A stretch of DNA of 64,000 bases, taken from the NCBI RefSeq assembly GCF_000158035.1, contig NZ_EQ973490.1, positions 1,156,338-1,220,337 of the forward strand, written 5' to 3'. The first letter of the stretch is position 1, and each line of letters opens with the position of its first letter. Positions 54,371 through 64,000 of the stretch are shown piece by piece. This stretch comes from Bacteroides cellulosilyticus DSM 14838. Its GTDB lineage: Bacteria; Bacteroidota; Bacteroidia; Bacteroidales; Bacteroidaceae. The notes under the pieces were generated by a model. That model did not search any database. It was not told the origin of the DNA and was given only the letters and a program-made list of their open reading frames with translations. The position numbers and the translations under genes were made by a program.

Positions 54371-56833
54371 ATGAGAAAACTTATTTTCCTTTTCCTGCTT
54401 TGCATCACTTGTATGCTTCAGGCACAAAATGTAATTGATAATCCTAAGTTTAAATTCCGTTCGGGCAGTATCTATAATATTACCCGCATTGAACGTACTC
54501 CGGATGCAACGAGGCTGCATATCCATGTTATTTTCCGTCCGCATTGGTGGGTGATGCTGGGTAAGAGTACTTATCTGGAGGATGCGGATACCGGTAAGAA
54601 ATATTATCTTACAGGGAGCGAAGGTTTTGAACTGGAGAAAGAAGTATATACGCCGGATTCGGGAACTTTGGACTTTGTGCTTCTTTTTCCACCGCTTCCT
54701 GAAACAACAAAAGAGATTCATTTCCTTGATGACGATGAAGGTGATGAGTCGCATACATTCTATATATCTTTGGAGAAGAAAGATGCCAAAGCCTCACTTT
54801 TCGATAAAGTCTCCGGCAACTGGATGGGAATGGACGACTATTATGAATGGGCTTTTGGCATATACGATTCTCTTGCTGTCATGGACAATCGTTTCTATCA
54901 GTACGAAGCAATCCGTCAGAAAGGTAAAAGTATGCTGTTGACTTTGAAAGATGACCGGGGCGATAAAGTGGAGCTGGAACTTACCCCGCAAAAGAATGGT
55001 TTGTGCCGGATAAGGAAAGATAAAGAACCTGCCCGGCTTTATTCGCGGGATACGGGAAGCATGAAGGCGATGCAGGTTGAAGAGAATGAGAGTCCGGTAT
55101 TCAGTCGGGATAGCGTTTGCCTGCAAGGATACATTGCCGGCTATGATCAGAAATTAGGCTTTACCAATGGTCTGATTTATGTTTCTAATGATTTGACAAG
55201 AGAAGATTATCCGATGGTGGTAACTCTGCAACCTAATGGAAGGTTTGAATGTAAGTTTGAGATCAACTATCCTATGGTAAGTTCGGTTGTGTTCAATAAT
55301 GATTGGTTGCCCTTTTATATAGAGCCGGGACAAACTGTAACAATGTATGTAGACTGGGAAGCTGTAATGGCCCGTAGCCGTGCCCGTGATCATTATTATC
55401 CTCTTCATAATGTCCATTACATGGGATCTACCGCATATATAGGAAAGGCATTGAAATATGTAGATGATTTATTCGTATTTCGTTATGAAGATTTCTCGAA
55501 AATGCAGAAAGAACTGACCCCTGCACAATTTGTAGAGCGTTGCGAACCCATGTTTCATCGTTGGTCGGAGCAGGCCGATTCACTTGTTGCTGCCAATCGA
55601 TATGTGGGAAGAGCGGCACGTTTGGTGAGAAATACGGCACGGATTTCTCAAGGTTATAAGATGTTCGACTTTGTTATGGACAGAAGTTATCTGGCGCGGG
55701 AGAATAAAGATAATGAGGTGCTGAAGGTTAAGGAAGATTCGGCTTATTATAACTTCTTACGACAGATGCCTCTTAATGACAGCATTATCGTAGCGGATAA
55801 GAATTTTAGTAGTTTTATCAATCGCCTTGAATATATGGATTTTGCAAGGGCTGTGGGTGATACGACGACTGTTGAAATGGGAAAGATTGCCTATAAATAT
55901 CCTGAAAAATCTGTCCTTACTTATTTGAAGAAGAATGGTGTAGTATTGACTCCTGAGCAGGAAAAAATGAGAAAAGATAGTGAAGACAGAGCTGGTAAGA
56001 CTGTGACAAGAGAGATAAGCGAACTCATTGCGGAGACGAAGATATGGGAAGAACTTAGCGAAAAATATAAGGATTTATTCGAAGCTTATCGAAAGGAAAA
56101 CGAGGTAAAGAATGATGTTTCTGTATCTATTGATGAAAATCAGAAAGCAGAAGATGAAAAAATAATGAGAATAAATCAATTCTTTGAAAATCAAAGAGAG
56201 AAATCGGGACGATTGGATACCATAGTCGGATATGTCCCGTTGGTTTCGCAGATCATTGCTTTGCGAAGTCTTCCTTTTGATTTAAAACAATTGGATAGAG
56301 AAGGTGCCCGTAGTCTGTTGGATAAAGAAAAGCAGCTAATCAATCATCCGTTCATGCTTGCTGAGGCGGAGCGTTTGTATGCCCAAGCTTTCCCGCTACA
56401 AAATGATAGCACGTATGCTTTGCCTGAAGGGCCTGCTACTGAAATCTTACGTAATATCATTAAAGCCCATGCAGGTAAAGCTTTGTTTATCGATTTCTGG
56501 GCAACGTTTTGTGGTCCCTGTCGTAGTGGCATTGAACACACTGCCGGTTTACGCCAACAGTATAAAGATCACCCGGATTTTCAGTTCATATATATCACCA
56601 GTGATCGTGAAAGTCCCGAAAAGACTTATAATGAATATGTAGAAAAGAATCTGAAGGGTGAGGCTTGCTATCGTATTCCTCAGGCAGATTACAACTATCT
56701 CCGCCAATTATTCCACTTCAACGGTATTCCTCATTATGAGTGGATAGAAAAAGATGGTACTGTATTGCGAAACTCTCCGGGAACTTATAACCTGGAGAAA
56801 TATTTGAAGAAGCGTTTCGGGAATAAAGATTGA
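54371..56833 (+). CDS. TlpA-like thioredoxin-domain protein, large
   Basis: The 820-aa exported protein (signal about 1-19) has an N-terminal beta-sandwich (about 25-125), a DUF4369-like region around 235-330 (FNNDWLPFYIEPGQTVTMYV) and a long helical middle. The C-terminal thioredoxin fold (about 685-815) has redox pair Cys714-Gly-Pro-Cys717 in WATFCGPC. It should reduce or exchange disulfides in the periplasm or at the outer surface. The N-terminal sandwich resembles the C-terminal half of the protein at 60432. It is followed by a sigma/anti-sigma pair. Confidence 0.8.
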   Translation: MRKLIFLFLLCITCMLQAQNVIDNPKFKFRSGSIYNITRIERTPDATRLHIHVIFRPHWWVMLGKSTYLEDADTGKKYYLTGSEGFELEKEVYTPDSGTLDFVLLFPPLPETTKEIHFLDDDEGDESHTFYISLEKKDAKASLFDKVSGNWMGMDDYYEWAFGIYDSLAVMDNRFYQYEAIRQKGKSMLLTLKDDRGDKVELELTPQKNGLCRIRKDKEPARLYSRDTGSMKAMQVEENESPVFSRDSVCLQGYIAGYDQKLGFTNGLIYVSNDLTREDYPMVVTLQPNGRFECKFEINYPMVSSVVFNNDWLPFYIEPGQTVTMYVDWEAVMARSRARDHYYPLHNVHYMGSTAYIGKALKYVDDLFVFRYEDFSKMQKELTPAQFVERCEPMFHRWSEQADSLVAANRYVGRAARLVRNTARISQGYKMFDFVMDRSYLARENKDNEVLKVKEDSAYYNFLRQMPLNDSIIVADKNFSSFINRLEYMDFARAVGDTTTVEMGKIAYKYPEKSVLTYLKKNGVVLTPEQEKMRKDSEDRAGKTVTREISELIAETKIWEELSEKYKDLFEAYRKENEVKNDVSVSIDENQKAEDEKIMRINQFFENQREKSGRLDTIVGYVPLVSQIIALRSLPFDLKQLDREGARSLLDKEKQLINHPFMLAEAERLYAQAFPLQNDSTYALPEGPATEILRNIIKAHAGKALFIDFWATFCGPCRSGIEHTAGLRQQYKDHPDFQFIYITSDRESPEKTYNEYVEKNLKGEACYRIPQADYNYLRQLFHFNGIPHYEWIEKDGTVLRNSPGTYNLEKYLKKRFGNKD

Positions 56834-56921
56834 TATTTTCCATTATTAAGTATTATTTTAGCTCTTGTTTATTGACCGGAAGTTTTTTCTTACGTATCAT
56901 ATAATAAACGAAGATATTATT

Positions 56922-57485
56922 ATGATGGACCAGAAAAAAATACAAGAGCTTATAAGTAGGAGCCAGCAGGAGGATGCAGTAGCATTCTCTCTGCTGGTTT
57001 CTACGTTTCAGCCACTTGTATTCCGGCTTGCTTTCCGATTGCTGTGCGACGAGGATGAAGCTAAAGATATGGTACAGGAAACCTTTGTAAAGGTGTGGCT
57101 GGCGCTGGGTAAATATAATGGTGAGTGCCGCTTCTCTACCTGGCTTTATAAAATCACTTGTAATACCTGTTATGACCGTCTGCGCTCCCTGCACCATTCA
57201 CCACTCGATAATGAAGCAGATTATTCCGTTTCCGCGAATATCTCGTCAGATGATAATGTAGAATTGGCAGTGGTGAACAAGCAACTGCGTGAACTAATCC
57301 TGAGATATACCGATGAGCTGTCTCCCCGGCAAAGGTTGATTTTTACATTACGGGATATTGAGGAACTGGATGTGCCGGAGGTGCAAATTATCACCGGACT
57401 TTCTGCCGGAATCATTAAAACCACCCTTTATCTGGCCCGGAAGAATATACGAAACAAAATGAATCAAATAGATGCTGGCTTATGA
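56922..57485 (+). CDS. ECF-type RNA polymerase sigma factor
   Basis: The 187-aa protein (start at 56922; 56865 would add 19 unlike residues) has region 2 (about 20-90, DEDEAKDMVQETFVKVWLALG and STWLYKITCNTCYDRLR) and region 4 (about 125-180, LSPRQRLIFTLRDIEELDVPEV). No further domain. It overlaps the next gene by 4 bp (ATGA), the common arrangement for a sigma factor and its anti-sigma. Confidence 0.92.
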   Translation: MMDQKKIQELISRSQQEDAVAFSLLVSTFQPLVFRLAFRLLCDEDEAKDMVQETFVKVWLALGKYNGECRFSTWLYKITCNTCYDRLRSLHHSPLDNEADYSVSANISSDDNVELAVVNKQLRELILRYTDELSPRQRLIFTLRDIEELDVPEVQIITGLSAGIIKTTLYLARKNIRNKMNQIDAGL

Positions 57486-57889
57486 AACAAGATGATAAAC
57501 TTTACAATGAATGGCTTGATGAGGTGAGAAATGTACAGCCTATATTGAGCAATCCGGATGAACTGACTACCGCCATTTTGCAGCAAGTGAGCAGGATCGT
57601 TCCCCAAAAGAAGAAAAGGAAAAGCCTGCTGATTGGCAGTTGGGTATCCGGGATAGCCGCAGGACTTTTGTTGTGCTTGTTGGTGAGTGAGACTCTTCTT
57701 AGTCCGGTTCCCGATGGTGTCAGAGTAGAAGAGGAATATCGTTTCCAGGAAAACAGTGCTTATTCCCTACCGGAAGGCTGGGAGAGGATGAGGCTTTCTG
57801 AAAAGAGCGATTACCTGTCCGGACAGTACGTGCAGTATAAGAAACTCAGGCAAAAGAGAGTAATGGAACTTACAAAGAAAACTTATTAA
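57482..57889 (+). CDS. Putative membrane anti-sigma factor
   Basis: The 135-aa protein has a cytoplasmic N-terminus, one membrane span (about 48-68) and a periplasmic tail. It has no clear zinc motif (no HxxxCxxC). The 4-bp overlap with the ECF sigma gene and its membrane topology suggest an anti-sigma role; this rests on context. Confidence 0.6.
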   Translation: MKQDDKLYNEWLDEVRNVQPILSNPDELTTAILQQVSRIVPQKKKRKSLLIGSWVSGIAAGLLLCLLVSETLLSPVPDGVRVEEEYRFQENSAYSLPEGWERMRLSEKSDYLSGQYVQYKKLRQKRVMELTKKTY

Positions 57890-57900
57890 ATTATATCATT

Positions 57901-58983
57901 ATGAGAACGTATAAATGGATGGCAGCCATTGTTTTGCTGCTCGGTATGACTTCTTGCGGTACCTATTACCGAATGGTTTCTCAGGTAAATAGTGATGGTA
58001 GCATGCACAGAGAGGTATATGCTTATGGCGACTCTGCTTTCCTTGCAGGAGACAGGAATCATAATCCGTTTTTATTCCGAATAGATTCGGGATGGGAAGT
58101 GAGTAATCTGGACTCTGTTGTTAAATTCAACTGCTGGGGAGATGAAGACAAACTGAATGTGAAAGTTTGCCGGACTTATCCAACGGTAGGTTCCGATAGC
58201 TTCAGTACTTTGGATGGAAAGGAATACAGTCTTCCTCTGGTAGTTCCGGTCGAAAAACTCCGGAAAAGCTTCCGCTGGTTCTATACATATTATCAGTATA
58301 CGGCTACCTACGGTGAATTACCCGATAAAGGTCCGGTACCTCTCGAAAATTATATGAATAAAGAAGAGCAGCGGATATGGTTTCGGGGAGATCAAGAGGC
58401 TTTGATCGGATTAAATGGTATTGAACAGAATAATAGGTTGGATGACATTGAAGCCAAATTCTGGAAATGGTATAACCGTAGTCAGTATGAACTGAGTTGT
58501 GAAGTAATTCTTCATTTCATTACGATAAAAGGAGATACGGGCTTTGTACATCAGTTGGCAGATCTGAAGGAACCGGTTTATGGGAAGTACTTTTCCGGAA
58601 AAGATACCGGTGATGACGGATCGCCCGAAGAGGTATGCAATTATCTGGATGAATTGAGTCAAACGAAATATTTCTCAAGTTTATATGCGGACAATAAAAA
58701 GCCAATGGATGATCTGTTTGAGGAAAAAGGGCGGATTGCAGAATTGTTTGGTTATGCTGTGCAGTTTGAGTTATCCATGCCGGGTAGAGTGGTTTCTACC
58801 AATGCAGCCATGCAAAAAGATGAGTCACTCATTTGGAAAGTAGATGCTTTTCGTCTTTTGGACAGTGATTATATGCTTGTTGCCGAATCCCGTGTAGTTA
58901 ATTATTGGGCTTTTGGCATTACATTATTACTGATATTGCTTATTGGTGGATACTGTTGGAGACTATATAGAAAGCTTTCATAA
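57901..58983 (+). CDS. Lipoprotein with C-terminal membrane span
   Basis: The 360-aa protein has a lipobox ending at Cys19 (LGMTSC) and a hydrophobic C-terminal segment (about 334-352). The middle has no family I recognise. It is the third gene of the sigma operon (11 bp after the anti-sigma), so it may be an envelope sensor or target of that regulon. A lipid anchor plus a C-terminal span is unusual and suggests an inner-membrane protein looped through the periplasm. Confidence 0.6.
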   Translation: MRTYKWMAAIVLLLGMTSCGTYYRMVSQVNSDGSMHREVYAYGDSAFLAGDRNHNPFLFRIDSGWEVSNLDSVVKFNCWGDEDKLNVKVCRTYPTVGSDSFSTLDGKEYSLPLVVPVEKLRKSFRWFYTYYQYTATYGELPDKGPVPLENYMNKEEQRIWFRGDQEALIGLNGIEQNNRLDDIEAKFWKWYNRSQYELSCEVILHFITIKGDTGFVHQLADLKEPVYGKYFSGKDTGDDGSPEEVCNYLDELSQTKYFSSLYADNKKPMDDLFEEKGRIAELFGYAVQFELSMPGRVVSTNAAMQKDESLIWKVDAFRLLDSDYMLVAESRVVNYWAFGITLLLILLIGGYCWRLYRKLS

Positions 58984-59016
58984 CTCTGTAGAATTCATAT
59001 ATATCATATTAATGCC

Positions 59017-59052
59017 GGGAATGCTACTCACCACTTGATAGTAGCATCTCCC
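59017..59052. terminator. Hairpin at convergent 3' ends
   Basis: GGGAATGCTACT (59017-59028) pairs with AGTAGCATCTCCC (59040-59052), followed by a T-rich stretch. It overlaps the 3' end of the YjbR gene and faces the lipoprotein gene. Confidence 0.5.
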
Positions 59053-59404
59053 GTTCTTTCTTTGTCAGGCTTTTGACAACAATGTCATAAGACTTGCTTA
59101 CGAGTTCTTTAATTTTCTCGTCAGGTACATCCTGATTAAAGTAAACACTGATCCAGTATTTTTTATTCATGTGCCATCCGGGCTTTATTCCTATATACGT
59201 GGTTTGTAATTCTCCTGATTCTTCCGGATTGCATTTGATACAGCAAAAGTCAAAGACTTCGATATTTACAAAGCAGAACCATTTATCCACTACATAAAAA
59301 CATAAAACATCACGACTGTATTTATCAGAAACATTTAGAAACGGCATTTTCTCACGAACACCTTTTAATGACAGGCAATATTCTCTAAATTCTTCAATAT
59401 TCAT
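59024..59404 (-). CDS. MmcQ/YjbR family protein
   Basis: The 126-aa protein (start at 59404, MNIEEFREYC) has the MmcQ/YjbR double-wing fold signatures: LSLKGVREKMPF near the N-terminus, then CVDKWFCFVNI-like strands, and GWHMNKKYWISVYF (late). The family is described as DNA-binding-like with no firm function. An in-frame start at 59446 lies at the far side of the -7 box and is rejected. Confidence 0.8.
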   Translation of the reverse strand: MNIEEFREYCLSLKGVREKMPFLNVSDKYSRDVLCFYVVDKWFCFVNIEVFDFCCIKCNPEESGELQTTYIGIKPGWHMNKKYWISVYFNQDVPDEKIKELVSKSYDIVVKSLTKKEREMLLSSGE

Positions 59405-59434
59405 TTTGATAGATTTTGAAACAGTATGCGAAGG

Positions 59435-59442
59435 CAAATATA
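59435..59442 (-). promoter_or_regulatory. -7 element for the YjbR gene
   Basis: Minus strand TATATTTG, 30 bp before the ATG at 59404. Confidence 0.55.
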
Positions 59443-59524
59443 GCACTTTTAGGGTAAATTCTGATTAAATACCTAATATATCTGATGTGTGAATATTTTA
59501 TCTTTTCTGTTGCAGAACACAATC

Positions 59525-59640
59525 ATGAGAGCCTCCTGAAGAAGGCATGTTTATTGAGTGATGATAACGACGACGTTTGGAATCGTAAGCCTTTTATTCT
59601 ATAGCGTAGGGCGATGCCCTATGCTATAAAATGAGAGCCT
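59525..59640. repeat. Direct ATGAGAGCCT repeats flanking a hairpin
   Basis: ATGAGAGCCT occurs at 59525-59534 and 59631-59640. Between them TATAGCGTAGGGC (59600-59612) and GCCCTATGCTATA (59616-59628) form a hairpin with a 3-nt loop and one wobble pair. No gene is present. It looks like a small intergenic element. Confidence 0.55.
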
Positions 59641-59840
59641 TTCAGGTTATATGTGAAACTTAAATAAGAAATAGAGGAGATCTTTGCATTATTTTTTCAA
59701 AAAAACTTCTGATCCTTTTTATGATATTAGGCAACAGAATACTTAGGAACAATGAGCAGAATAGCTAGAAGGTAGTATGAAAACTACACTTTGCTTTATT
59801 GTTTTTGTTCTTTTGCCTGTAGCAAAACTTCGTCCTACAG

Positions 59841-59906
59841 TTGCGGGCTCTACGTTTGCCAATTGTGGGCTGTTCATCCCGCAATTGCGGGCTACACAGC
59901 CCACAA
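59841..59906. repeat. 22-bp tandem array, three units
   Basis: Units start at 59841, 59863 and 59885. Each begins TTGCGGGCT or TTGTGGGCT and ends with CCAA, CGCAA or CACAA. In units 2 and 3 the dyad spans the whole 22 bp. The preceding 22 bp carry a weaker dyad, CTGTAG...CTACAG (59817-59840). Confidence 0.8.
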
Positions 59907-60108
59907 CTGAAAAACAAGATTTTGCTTATAGCATAATGACATTATTTTTAATACTTTATAGTAAAAAGGAAGTAGCATATCAAGTTTCTCCTCTGTAATT
60001 CAGCTTTCTATGATGATGGGATTATGTAGTTTAATTCTTTAATTTCTAACGAAGTGATCTCTTTTAACTCTTTCGATGAATAATTCAGGCTAAAAAGGAG
60101 GTATATGT

Positions 60109-60174
60109 ATGAATTTTGGTAAAGTTTGTATTGTACGTATTAAGATTTTGAAAACTAGTGTATTACAAACTTAA
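60109..60174 (+). CDS. Possible 21-residue peptide with Shine-Dalgarno
   Basis: AAAGGAGG (60094-60101) stands 7 bp before an ATG at 60109 that opens a 21-codon frame (MNFGKVCIVRIKILKTSVLQ..). Strong Shine-Dalgarno sequences are rare in Bacteroidetes genes, so this is either chance in A/G-rich DNA or a leader peptide or small gene. An overlapping ATG at 60105 stops after five codons. No conservation can be tested here. Confidence 0.2.
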   Translation: MNFGKVCIVRIKILKTSVLQT

Positions 60175-60218
60175 AAAACATCTTTTTTATCTGTTTTTGG
60201 GTGTAGGATGGAACTTTT

Positions 60219-60270
60219 CTACACTTTCCTACACCACTTCCTACACCACTTCCTACACCACTTCCTACAC
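60219..60270. repeat. 12-bp tandem array (CTACAC core)
   Basis: CTACAC occurs at 60219, 60229, 60241, 60253 and 60265. From 60229 the unit is a near-perfect 12-bp repeat, TTCCTACACCAC. Inverted copies GTGTAGG flank it at 60201 and about 60310, so the array can fold back on both sides. Confidence 0.8.
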
Positions 60271-60431
60271 CGCCTATCTGTTTGATAATCAAATGAAAAT
60301 GATAGTTGGTGTAGGATGTAGGAAAGATTGATGTAAACTCGACAGTATGTGATTTCCGCTTTTAATTAGTTTTTCTCATATAAAAACACTATCTATGCAA
60401 TAAATATAATGAACTATTTAAAAATGATATC

Positions 60432-61277
60432 ATGGGAAACAAAACTATTTTTAGAGTAGTGATGTGTATAATCATATTGTCGACTTTCATTCTGCCGGTT
60501 TCTGCGCAGCAGCCTGATAAGACGAATGAGTACGAAGTATCTTTGAAAAAGTTGATGGAAGTTACCGGCGCGTCGGCTTCTATTGATGAGGTTCTATCGT
60601 ATACTCTGTCTGTGGCAAAGATGAATGTGTCTGAATTTGAATCTCCTTTGGGCGAGCGGTATAAAGAGTCGGCAATGGGGATTATGCGCGAAGCCATGCC
60701 GCTGTTGGTTAATAGGCTACAGATGGATATGGGAAAGGAATTGCATCCGGAAATTGGCAGGAGTACGGAGGTAGTGGATCAAACAAGAAATCGGGATCAG
60801 GAAATATATGATGCAGCCTATGCGCTTCCTAAAGATAGCATTGAGGTTGCTGACAGACCCTATAACAGAGCAACAGGAACAAAACCTTTATTATATTCCA
60901 TTGAAAGAAGAGCAAAAGACACGAAAGTAACGTTTCTTCAACCTATTTACTTTGATTGGCAATGGTTGTATTACAGTCCCGGTTTTGTGATAATAGACAG
61001 AAAAACGGGTGATGAATACCATGTGAGAGGATATGACGGAGGAGCTCCCCAAGATCGATTATTGACTGTGGAAGGTTTTAACTCCAAATATATCTATGTC
61101 AGTCTGCTTTTCCCTAAACTGAAAAAGAGTGTAGAGGTAATTGATATTCTTGAGTTGCCGCATGAAAAAGACAAATTGCCTTCCAATGATGATGGAATTG
61201 CAAAGTCATACTATGATGTAAAGGTAAAAGATTATCTTTCCTTCTCCAATAAGAGAGGCAAGAAGATATATTATTAA
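60432..61277 (+). CDS. Secreted hypothetical protein
   Basis: The 281-aa exported protein (signal about 1-26, ending VSAQQ) has a helical domain (30-125) and a C-terminal beta-rich domain (about 150-245). That C-terminal part (YSIERRAKDT..., FVIIDRKTGDEYHVRGYDGG, SLLFPKLKKSVEVIDIL) lines up with the N-terminal sandwich of the TlpA-like protein at 54371 (ITRIERTPDAT, LEDADTGKKYYLTGSEG, VLLFPPLPETTKEIHFL). No function is known. It is followed by the GH2 gene, which has its own promoter. Confidence 0.65.
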   Translation: MGNKTIFRVVMCIIILSTFILPVSAQQPDKTNEYEVSLKKLMEVTGASASIDEVLSYTLSVAKMNVSEFESPLGERYKESAMGIMREAMPLLVNRLQMDMGKELHPEIGRSTEVVDQTRNRDQEIYDAAYALPKDSIEVADRPYNRATGTKPLLYSIERRAKDTKVTFLQPIYFDWQWLYYSPGFVIIDRKTGDEYHVRGYDGGAPQDRLLTVEGFNSKYIYVSLLFPKLKKSVEVIDILELPHEKDKLPSNDDGIAKSYYDVKVKDYLSFSNKRGKKIYY

Positions 61278-61306
61278 AAGCTATAAATAGGAGGAAGGAG
61301 TCTGAG

Positions 61307-64000
<2,694 letters not shown>

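Noticed and set aside
59777-59998. 73-codon frame beginning with a signal-like segment
   Set aside because: It runs through the 22-bp array at 59841-59906 and has no promoter, family or domain; likely chance.

Overview
The window looks like a chromosome segment of a gut Bacteroides or close relative. Evidence from the sequence: promoters carry the Bacteroidetes -7 element TAnnTTTG, Shine-Dalgarno sequences are almost absent, and the genes are typical of the genus (SusC/SusD pair, hybrid two-component system, DUF4361 and IPT/NHL surface lipoproteins, LemA/DUF3137 operon, TlpA-type thioredoxin proteins). The species cannot be named from sequence alone. No rRNA, tRNA, complete insertion sequence, prophage or CRISPR array was seen.

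Layout. 1-1092: an eight-unit array of 22-bp repeats, then a small secreted DUF3836-type protein. 1191-5225 (minus): operon lemA - DUF3137 protein - hypothetical - cytoplasmic trypsin-like protease with zinc ribbon. 5515-5674: a 160-bp inverted-repeat element. 5786-10827: a regulatory island in which three transcription units (DUF3836 protein, 45-aa peptide plus DUF3267-like membrane protein, second DUF3836 protein) share a near-identical promoter carrying three 11-bp-spaced operator repeats. Between them lies a minus-strand operon of an AAA ATPase and an unusual, internally duplicated histidine kinase with no adjacent response regulator. 10918-11965: a frameshifted DUF1016 nuclease gene. 11994-12872: a DMT permease.

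13343-19679: an AT-rich pectin-type cassette, with a LacI regulator and esterase on minus, and GH105, a pectate-lyase remnant and GH95 on plus. Three copies of CAATCGATTG cover the divergent promoters. 20102-34128: mainly housekeeping genes (leuS, YitT, rdgB, PorZ-like propeller, nadA, SpoU methylase, esterase, DUF4294, a frameshifted outer-membrane barrel, radical SAM, flavin reductase). 34194-35876: SulP transporter.

35986-64000: a polysaccharide utilisation locus. The hybrid two-component regulator is followed by an IPT/NHL lipoprotein, SusC, SusD, a DUF4361 lipoprotein, an MG2-plug protein and a GH5-GH43 fusion. Then come a TlpA-like protein, an ECF sigma / putative anti-sigma / lipoprotein operon, a YjbR protein, a secreted hypothetical, and a GH2 beta-galactosidase that runs off the end. 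The susC operon and the GH2 gene share the same two-repeat operator at the same distance from the -7 box, so both probably belong to the hybrid regulator's regulon.

The most unusual feature is a set of at least six intergenic arrays (201-376, 12954-13019, 28168-28255, 33455-33542, 54152-54239, 59841-59906). They have the same 22-bp period and tandem layout but unrelated unit sequences, and most units hold a short dyad. I cannot name a system that explains them.
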